From Multiplicimicrobium sp043718225 (lineage in GTDB: Bacteria > Omnitrophota > Omnitrophia > Omnitrophales > Aquincolibacteriaceae), in contig JAYSWD010000170.1 in the NCBI GenBank assembly GCA_043718225.1, forward strand, positions 1-9,830: a stretch of DNA of 9,830 bases. Direction: 5' to 3'. Under the pieces are notes generated by a model. The model saw only the letters and a program-made list of their open reading frames with translations, was not told the DNA's origin and made no database searches. This document shows positions 1 to 9,200 of the stretch, piece by piece; positions within the stretch are counted from its first letter, which is position 1, and every line of letters starts with the position of its first letter. The position numbers and the translations under genes are program-made.

Positions 1-10
1 GAGTGAGAAC
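1..10 (+). other. Open 5' boundary of the giant gene
   Basis: The reading frame is already open at the first base: base 1 is the last base of a codon, and the first complete codon (Ser) begins at base 2. The first residues lead directly into an SxD repeat core whose Trp is at base 35, so the window begins inside a repeat array. ATG triplets near the edge, for example at 19 and 49, are out of this frame, and I see no ribosome binding site that would mark a start. The true start must lie upstream. Confidence 0.9.
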
Positions 11-290
11 GGAGCGAATGAAAAGACATTGAGATGGCAGGGAGCGGATGAGAAGAAGACGTATGTATTGAGTTTAGGGAGTGAAGTGGTGTTTGACGCG
101 GCGACCATGGCGGCGGATTCAGTGAGGGGACAAATACAACCGGCGACAACGGCGGCGGATCAGTTGAACGGAGTGATGCAAACGAGCTGGAAATGGAGTT
201 TCAGCGTGCAGGAGAATGTGAGCCGCGCGTATGTGGACGCACTTGTTGTTAAGTTGAACGGGAGTGATACCGCAAGCTGGGATAAGCTCA
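1..290 (+). other. Purine-rich, atypical-codon segment of the giant gene
   Basis: The coding strand here is strikingly rich in G and A. By my count only about 22 of the first 80 codons end in a pyrimidine, against about 44 of 70 in bases 500-709. NNG codons (GCG, GTG, ACG, TTG, AAG, GAG) dominate, and AGA and AGG both occur. The encoded protein nevertheless belongs to the same repeat family, since it contains the first SxD core (Trp at 35, Tyr at 62) and its W-S-F strand near 192-206. A short internal echo is also present: GCGGCGGAT occurs near 111 and near 152, encoding A-A-D twice. The change to ordinary codon use is fairly sharp, around 240-320. It could reflect recombination from another source, strand-biased mutation, or an assembly join. 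Confidence 0.7.
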
Positions 291-3200
291 ATTGTAAAAA
301 TCAGACGGGAGCTTGCGCGCCAAAAATTGATTCACTGACCGCGTTTAGTCTTTCGCTAACCGGTGAAAATGACAAGAGCGTTTCATTTGAAGGTTTGGAT
401 GGATCGACTTATTCACTGTCGATTACTTCCGTTCAAATTTTAACCACAAATTTAGCGGGACAAGATGTTTGGGTTGCGCAGGAGAAGGTCAGCTTGAGTT
501 CACGCCGAACAATTTCAAAATCCGATATTTTATATGCGCGTGATCACGGCGGGTTAAGCAACGATGAGATTGTAGATTTAAATAAAGCTCTTTTGCTTGC
601 GGATGCGAGCCACGATGTCACTTATTATGAAAGTATCAATGGTTCAAACCGTGAGTTGACTTTTGAAGTCGGCGGAGTCAATTACCGGCTATCCGCAAAC
701 GCCATCTCAGGTAAGTTTAGCTTTGAAGCTGACCGTAAAATTACCAAAGCCCGCGCTTTGCAAATTTATGACAATGCTCTTGCGGGCGATAAATTAGACG
801 CCCAAGGCTATCAGACATTTTTGGCAAAGTTGAATCTTGCCTCATCGACCGCACAATTTGATTTATCCGACCGCGGCAAAGACGGCGTGAGTATTCGCTG
901 GCAGTCCACGGACAAGCATGAAACTTTTGTGCTTTTTCAAAATCACGAGCAAGTTGAAGACGTCGGCGGCGTCATGACTGACCGCTATAAATGGGATTTT
1001 AGCACCCAGTATAATGTTACGATCAGCTTCGCGGATCACTTTGCGATAGGATTACAGGCCGCTGATTTGGCGCGTTGGCAGACAGCAAAGACAAAGGATA
1101 TGAATGATGAAACGACTTTGACTTATTCAACGTCATTGTCCGGATCAAAAACGCTTAGTTTTGAAGGCGCGCGTTCCGAAAAAAATTACTCATTGAGCCG
1201 CGAAAACGCTTACTTCCTCACCCAAAGCGGTACATGGATCACACAAGAACGCGTCACTTTTTCCGTGCGCCAACAAACCGATATTGCCGCGCTTTATGCC
1301 GCGGCGAATTTACTGGGATCGGACGAGAAATCAGCGTTGATTGCCGTGTTGGATGACATAACACGGCTCAATAAAAAACTTGATTTCTTCGAGGTGGTCA
1401 GCGATCAAAGCCGTATTTTGAGTTTTGAAATGGCGGGCGTGACTTATCGCGTGACTCTCAAAGATCAAAAAATTGACGGCCAATCCGTCAATAAAGCCAG
1501 TTATGAAGTTGCACGCAGTATCACGCAAGCGCGCGCGCAGCAACTTTATATTCCTTCCGCAGGTAAACCGCTGGACGCGGATGTTGCGGCGCAGCTTGCG
1601 CTGGCCTGGACCAAAGCCGATCCGAAGGCGTTCTTTACTTATACTCAAATCGCCAACGGAGGCATGAGTATTACCTGGCGTTCCGCGGACAAACATGAAA
1701 ATTATTCACTTTCATTAGGTTCGGATAAAGTCAAAACCGGCGAAAATCAAACCGGAAATAATATTTACACAACCGTGAAGAGTTGGGCGTTTAACACAGC
1801 TTATGAAATTACAAGCCAGGACCTTGCTTTGGCTGTCGCGGTTCCCGCGGCGGGTGCGGATTTCCAAGCTTACATTGCCGCGCAAATGGCGGCGAATAAG
1901 CCTTACTTTGAAGATTTAGCCCAAGCGCAAAGTTTCAGTCAAATTCTTGCCGGCGCAGATATGGCCAATGCGAGAATAACTGTGACGATAAGCGGGGCGC
2001 AAAAAGGCTTTACTTGGGAGAGCGCGGATCAAACGAAGCGCTATAGTTTATCGTTTATATCCAAGAAAGTGATCGAAGCGAATGGCGCGGTTCGTTCCTA
2101 TTATGTCGCGCAATTTTCGTCCGTTCAGTCGGTTTCTAAGACCACGGCCCTTACTTGGGCAAGCCTTTTGAATGAAGCGGACCGGGCTCTTTTTAATTCT
2201 TACATTTCGAACGCCGGACCGGATGCTGAGTTTGAAGTGACCCTGCAAGGTGGGCGGCAATCTTTGAGTTGGAGGTCTTCCGATCGTGGAATAACCTATC
2301 GGGCGTCTGAATCGCGTATTTCCGTTGAGAATGATCTCGGAGCTTTGCAGGTATTTTCGCAATATGATTTAACCGCCGAACAACTGATTAGCCGCAGCCT
2401 GCTTAACTCCTATTCCGCACAGTTGTCCGCCGTTGATCTTGCGCAATTTAACGCGGATATTGCAGCGCTTCCCGCGACCACTCTTTTCTCACAAAGTTTG
2501 AACCGTGAGGGCTCTTCAATTTCATGGCAAAGCGCAGACAGTGCGCGCTCTTTTTCGATTCAAATTCAAAAGCAGCGTTTTACCGATGGCTCGGCGCCGC
2601 AAGTGCAATATCGATATACGCGTACCGAGGCTCACCGGCTTAGCGAGATTCAATCGTTCAAGGCTCAATTGAGCGCGGCCGATCAGGCGTTGATGAGCGC
2701 GGCAACATCATCTAAAGACGGCTTGGTAACCATTAGTTTTGGGACCACGTCCACCTCCTACCTCTGGGAATCGGCAAACGGCTTACATAGTTATTCGCTT
2801 GGCCGCGGCACCACCACTTTTAGCGACGGGTCTTCAAAAATAGATTGGACATTCAGCGACGCAGTCAAGTTAACTTGGGCCGCGATCGGTAAAATTGATA
2901 CTTCCATGCTGACGGCGCAAGAAAAAGCGGATTTAACGAGCGGGTTAAATAATGCCGATCGGTCCGAGTTTGCCGTGCGCAGTATTTCAGGAACAGGCAC
3001 AAATTACACTTGGAACTCGATCGACGGCGCGGGCCGGTATAGTTTGTCACGCCAGCTGTTAACGACAGTCGGTTTGCAAACTCTTACCGAGTGGCATTTT
3101 AGTTCGATTATTGCGGTTTCGATCAATGAATTAAAAGCCCTCAAAAACGCGGGGAAAATCCTGGCTTCTTCGGCAGCGTTGTCGGCGGAGCTTGATGCCG

Positions 3201-6200
3201 CGCTTGCGCCGGGATCGAAGGCGCAAATTTTTCGTACGGAATCCGGACTGAATGTCAGCTATGAAATTTCATACGCTGACCGGCCTCTCGAAAACCTGTT
3301 GTTAAGCGCGTCGCGCGAAATAGGCCGTGATTATTTTCTTAAATTGGAGAAAAAGAAAACACTCAGTTCCGCCGAGGCAATCAAAGTTCTTGAAGATTCA
3401 CTTTTAACTCCCGGAACGGGCACCTCAGCGCTTGCCTACATTCAAGCCGAGCTGGCGGCCTTGCGGATTGACCCCAATAAATCAAAAAATTCTTATTCGT
3501 CACTGCAAAGCTCCGATGGCTTAGCGCTCAGTTGGCAAACGGCGAATGGATCCAAATCCTGGTCGCTTAATATTGATCAAACCGCTCCCGGAGGCGCTGA
3601 AGCCACGTTTTCCCGCCGTGAGCTGGTACAAAAAGCGGACATGGTTGCGTATTTGCATCTGGATTGGATGGATGACTCGCAAAGAGCCGATTATCAAACA
3701 GCCTTGGTAAATTTAAAAACCACTCAAGCCGTGTATCGCAGTACTTCCGACGGCAGTTCTTTTAGCTATAACTGGACCGATACTTTGGACGAACGCAATT
3801 CCTTTGGGGTGAACGTCAACGCCAAAACACCGGCGGGTTCGGGACAGTGGAAAACAACCGCGTCATTCCAATCGATGCGGACACTTACGAAAGCGGAAGT
3901 GCTTGCCGCTTTTAGCACTAACGGCTTTTTTACCTCATTAAAAGATGCCGATGAACTTCAAAGCCTTAAAAATGATATTTTGTCGGGCGGCGTTCTTTCG
4001 CAGAAATTCCTGGCTTCGGCGATTTCACGTTTAACTTCGGGGGGGCGTGTAACTTACGGTTGGAACTTTCCGGGAGAAAAAGATAATTATTCCGTAGCGG
4101 TCAATTTTAATGTGGCAGCCGACGCCGGGGTCACGCCGGTTCCAAAAGTCAGTTACTCGGTTCAAAAGCGCGTTTCAAAAAATTTGCTGATTGCGCATGT
4201 TAATGCGACAGAAATGAAGGATTCCGCGGAGCGCGCGCGTGTGGACCAAGCTTTGACCGGCGCGGGCAACTCAGCCAACTTTTTTGAAAATATTTCAGGC
4301 ACAACTCACACCTTTACCTTTTCGCCGGATGATGGATCGGTTAGTTATACGCTGCAATTGGATCCGACGAATCCGGATGGGGCCCGCGCAACTTTTGTTG
4401 AGTCAAAAGTGATTTCATTAAGCGATATTGAAGCTCAAATTTCCAAGGTCAGCGATAAAGATCCGGATGGCGCAGGGCCATTACTTTCGCAGCGCCGCCA
4501 GCTTTTAAATGCGCTTCATTTAACTTCCGAAAGCGTTCTTACGGCGAATGACCAACACGCGGCTTTGCGCTATCTGACATTCAACCGTGTGATCACGGGC
4601 GCGGATCAAACCTCTTATTCGTGGTCATCCATCGACGGCCTCATAACCGATACCGTGCGCATTTTGGAATCCGACCCCACGAAAGCGACATTTACCGAAC
4701 AAAAACAAGTCACGGCAAGCATGGTGATAACTTTGATGGGATCCGCGCTGACTAACGGCCAGAAAGCGGAGTTATTGCCCGCACTTACAACCGTTCAAAA
4801 TCAAGGCACGAGCATTGTTTACTCAAAGAGCGGTGCGAGCGAATCTTTCAGCTGGTCGAGCGGAACCGGCGGTTTGGATACAAACTCACTCAGCGCCAAA
4901 ACAAACGGCGGATATTCCTGGACGATTAACCGTGCCGTCGCGCGTACGGCAAAAGATGTTCAGTTTGATGCTGCGATGACACTGGCGCAAATGTTAAATG
5001 TAACGGGGAATGATTCCGCGTGGAAAAATCAGGACATTAGCTCCTTCCAAATCTACGAAAGTGTTGTCCCTGGAACAGCCGGCGCGGAAGTTTCGCGCAG
5101 TGGATATCAGGTCTCCTCCAAAGATGGTTCGCTCAACCGTTCGGCAAATTGGGACCATTCATCAGGTGAAATTGAATTTAGCGAACAAAAAACACTCACC
5201 GGGTTTACTTATGAAGGCATTCAAGGCGACTGGTCTCAAAGCACGTCACGTTTGAACGCGGGCATGGTGACTACAGAACGTACCCGTTACGGTCTTCAGC
5301 TCAACACGAAAGAATTTATTAATGCTCAGGGTGTTTTGAATCAATCGGGACAAGGCCGCCAAGTGGATGTGACCTATGTTGTATCGGGGATGACCAGCAG
5401 CTTTACGGCAGATTCGGATACCACGCGTTCAAAGCAGGTTGATATCGGCACCGCGACTTTTGAAAATATAACGGGCGACCATTGGCTGCGTGTTTACAGC
5501 GGCCTGGAGACCGGTTTTACCGTTGGAAATGATACTAAATATTCGCTTTCATTAACGGAGCAAAGAGTTGAAACCGCGGACCATCAACTGCTTGTTTCCG
5601 GAACGGGTACGACCCATCGCGTGACGTATTCGATCAGCGGATTTGATTCAGCTTTCGCGGTTGCTTTGGACACTAAAAAGGGTTTTGATCGCACGATCAG
5701 CATTGAAGATAAAAATATCACCGTCGGAACCGTAACCGGCGATTGGACCCGTAACTGGTCGCAGCTTGGGATAAATTTTACGGCGACACGGGATACGACC
5801 TATACCCGCCAGCTTTCAAAAGTGGATACGCTTAAAACAAAAGTGCCGAATGCGCTCGGGATGTTGGTCGACCAAACGGTGACACGCGATTTTACTTACA
5901 CAGTTGCGGGTTATGCGGGAGTGGATTTTACGACGGGCGATTTGGCCTATTCGAAACAAGCGGTGGAAAAACAATCTACTTACGGTGGAGTTACGGGCGA
6001 TTGGGCGCAGGTGTGGCTGAGCTTAGACGAAAATTTTCATGAAAAAGAAGGCACGACACGTTCGCGCCAGCTGACAGTTGACCGAGAGATCAACGCCGCC
6101 GGAGATATTATTCCGACAAGCGGTAACCCTGCTTTGAAAACAAAAGTCACTTATACGATTTCAAATTATCAAAGTGATGCCGCGGTTCCTGGTTATTGGT

Positions 6201-9200
6201 TCGGCTCAGAGTTAGAGTATGGCGCCCAAACAACCGTCAAGAATATGACTTACAGCGGAGTCAATGGCGATTGGACCAAAGTTTGGGCGCATTTGGGCAG
6301 TAATTTCGCGTATGTCGATAATCAATCCGAAATCCGCCTTCAGCTGACAAAAACAATGTTTGTTAAGGCTGAATTTTCCGCGTCGGGAATTCCTCAAAAC
6401 CCAAGACTTTATGAAACGGACGGCACAGCATCTTCATTGATGGGCAGTTCCGGAACAGCCTTGACATCGGCTCAAGCGAAACTGCTTCCATCCCGTGAAG
6501 TAACGCTGGTTGTCACCGGGCTCAATAAAACTTTAACCGGACCGGCGAATTCACAGACCACGGTGGAGTCGTCGCTTCAAATTCAATATAAAGATGTTAC
6601 GATCGAAAACCGCACCGGCGATTGGACTCAGGCATTGGGATCGCTCGGCACAGGCTTTACCGTTCAAAGCGGATCGGCCCTTCTAAGCCCGACAACTTTC
6701 TCGCTGCAATTCGAAGAAAAGTATGCCGGTACGCTGACAAACACAGGCCGCGTCTTCTTAATTTCAGGTTTTAATGACGCGACATTTACTACCGGCGATT
6801 TAGACCGCATGATTCAAAAAACAGAACGCAGTCACACGGAGTTAGGTTATACGGGCGACTGGGTGAAAGTGATTCGCAATTTAAATCCGGGCTTTATTGA
6901 AACAGCGGGATCAACCTACAGCATGTCTCTTTCCAGTAAGAATATCTATGTTGATTCAAACGGAAATTTAATCAAGGAAGCCGATCTGAACATGTCCAGC
7001 GCCGAACATCAAGCGCTTAAGGCCGCTAAAACCGGAGTGACGCTTTCGATTACGGGATATAACCCTGATTTTTTAAGCGGCAATCTTTCGCAATCCTTCC
7101 AGGTTTTAGAAAAAAACACAACGAAGGAAGGTAAAACCGGCGACTGGATGCGTGTTTATTCCAAACTGGGAACGAATGCGGCAGGCGTTGGCTTTAAGCA
7201 GCAGCTGACCAGCGAATACTCGCGCCAGCTTGCGGAGAAAGTGAACGGCAAAGAGACAGGCAATACTTATATCATCGCCGGCTATGACAATCGGTTTTCT
7301 GAACCGAGCCAAAACCTGCGCTTCAGCAAAATGCATGCGGTGCATGATCCTGTTACCGACAGTAAAACGACAACATTTATGCCTGACAACTTAACCGGAG
7401 AGTGGACACAGGTTATAAGTAATTTGGGCCGCAACTTTACCGAAGGTACACATAGTCAATACTCGATGCAAATGGTGAAAGACACTACGACGACGTATGT
7501 TTTGTCTGAATTTGCCGCGGGGTTTGTCGTGACCGATAAAGTCAAACGCACCATGCAGATTCAGGAAAAAGGCACAACTTACGGCGGGAAGCAGGGAGAT
7601 TGGGTAAGAACTTACGACACACTCGGAGTCGGATTCGCCGTGACACCCGAGTCCCATTTTTCGCGCGCCTTGCAGGTGAACGAAGATAACCTTACAAAAA
7701 CTTACAGCATCAGCGGTTATCAATTAAACGGTGCCGGAAATTTTGTTGCCGGAGCCGATGCTTTAAGTTATGGCCGTCAAACAAGTTTGACTCAACAAAC
7801 TTATTTCGGAATAACAGGTGACTGGATCCGTTCCGAGTCCAATTTGAGCGCGACATTTACTCAAGCCGACACCACTAAATACGCGATGCAATTGCGCGAG
7901 CGCAACGCTAATTTAGTTGAAACCGGCACAAGCTTCACGGTTTCCGGCTTTACATCCGCTGCTTACAATGACGCGCCCTCAACTTTGAGTTATGTTGTTC
8001 AATCCGATTTAAGCGATACGGAAGTCCAATCTTCGGGGCTCTTAGCAGGGCTGCCGGCAAACCGTACGACTTATAGCAAAGCTTATGAAAATTTTGATTT
8101 GGCCTATACCACGGCTGCGGGCGGGCCCTTTGGCGCGAATCGTGTCGTGACCGGGAGAAGCCGCCAAGTCGATGTTTATGGCGACGGCAAGTACACGATC
8201 AATGCCAGCTATTTTATGAGCAACGCGACTACGGCGCTTAACTGGACGAACAGTTATATTAATTCTAACGTTGCGAATCCGGCGATACAAAGTTGGCAGA
8301 CTTTGGGTGCGGGCGGAAGTGCGGCGGATATTTATAGTGGCATGACTGCCGCGCTCAATGCCGCACTTGGTAAAATTTCTTATGCCGCGAATGGTAACGC
8401 GACCAATTTAACTTACATCCCTACCGACGCAAACGGAAACTACGGTTATCAATGGCGCGGGACGGACGGGAAAATTTATTCTTTAGTGACTTATAAAGAA
8501 GGCAGTATCTCACGCTGGATATTTAATACGCTCGATGAAGTCAGCGGTGTGACGATCGGTGATAGCAAAAATTTTGGCAAGGATGCTCAGGGAAGAGATA
8601 TTCGCCAAGTGACAAGTTATCGTGATCTCACATTTTCGACGATTCAAAGTATTGTGCAGCAAGTCGACATTAAGCTGGATGGAAGTGTCGACTCAACAAG
8701 TTTTGCTGTGCGTTCGCAAAATAAAACAACGGCAGGCGCGATTAAAACTCTTTTGAATTCGTATGCCGCTAATCTTTCAAACATTCCTATGCCAACCTCT
8801 CCTTCCGAAAAAAGTCTTTGGGCCGCCGCCTTTGCTAATTTATCTGACGCGACAGTTGTAACGCTCATTTCCGATGATTTATTTTCTCAATACAGCTGGA
8901 AGGCCGCCGACGGGAAAACTTATACTTTGCAATCCGAAACCAAATTCGTCGACGCGGGAGCGGCTAAAACGTGGTCATTTAGTTCGACGCGGGCGATACT
9001 CGACGTTAAAGCAGAAGCGCAAACTTTTTATAATTCACGCGATCTTTCACAAGCTCTTGCCATGGAAACTTACGGCACAGCCAATAGCGTTACGCGCATG
9101 ATCAGCTACACCGATGCCCTGCACACGCAAATCAGTTCGGTCCGCGATTCAATTCAGTCCGTGATTCTCGGCCGCGGCAAATCCGAAATTACGGCTTATA

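Larger units (their letters stand above)
29..4900 (+). repeat. SxD repeat block, 19 diverged units of ~88 aa
   Basis: Each unit has a core [FT]-[ST]-[WF]-x-S-x-D-x(3,5)-Y-S-L-S, usually a W-x-F-[ST] strand about 20-40 residues later, then a helix of the type L-[ST]-x-x-[ED]-x-x-x-L-x-x-A-L, then a strand ending near I-S-G before the next core. The core aromatic codons are at 35, 386, 662, 899, 1160, 1424, 1676, 2015, 2270, 2525, 2765, 3011, 3260, 3533, 3773, 4061, 4319, 4622 and 4853. Spacings run from 77 to 117 residues with a mean near 89. Clear members are at 1676, 2015, 2525, 3011 and 3533. The unit at 3260 is degenerate, and the units at 3773 and 4061 carry a Tyr before Trp instead of the usual pattern. 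The predicted layout is a strand meander plus a helix (inference). I know no named domain with this motif set. Confidence 0.8.

Noticed and set aside
104..109. ATG in the sequence ACCATGGCG, considered as a start codon
   Set aside because: It is in frame, but the frame is open upstream and already encodes an SxD core before it, with no spaced ribosome binding site.
111..160. Short direct repeat GCGGCGGAT as a possible attachment or transposon site
   Set aside because: It is explained by the repeated A-A-D codons in a GCG-rich segment. No inverted repeats or element flank it.
1331..8868. Several minus-strand open frames of 60-120 codons, for example at 1331-1696, 2048-2362, 7391-7723 and 8042-8290
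   Set aside because: They lie wholly antisense to the long coding frame, do not form a tandem series, lack convincing ribosome binding sites, and their products look like shadow translations.
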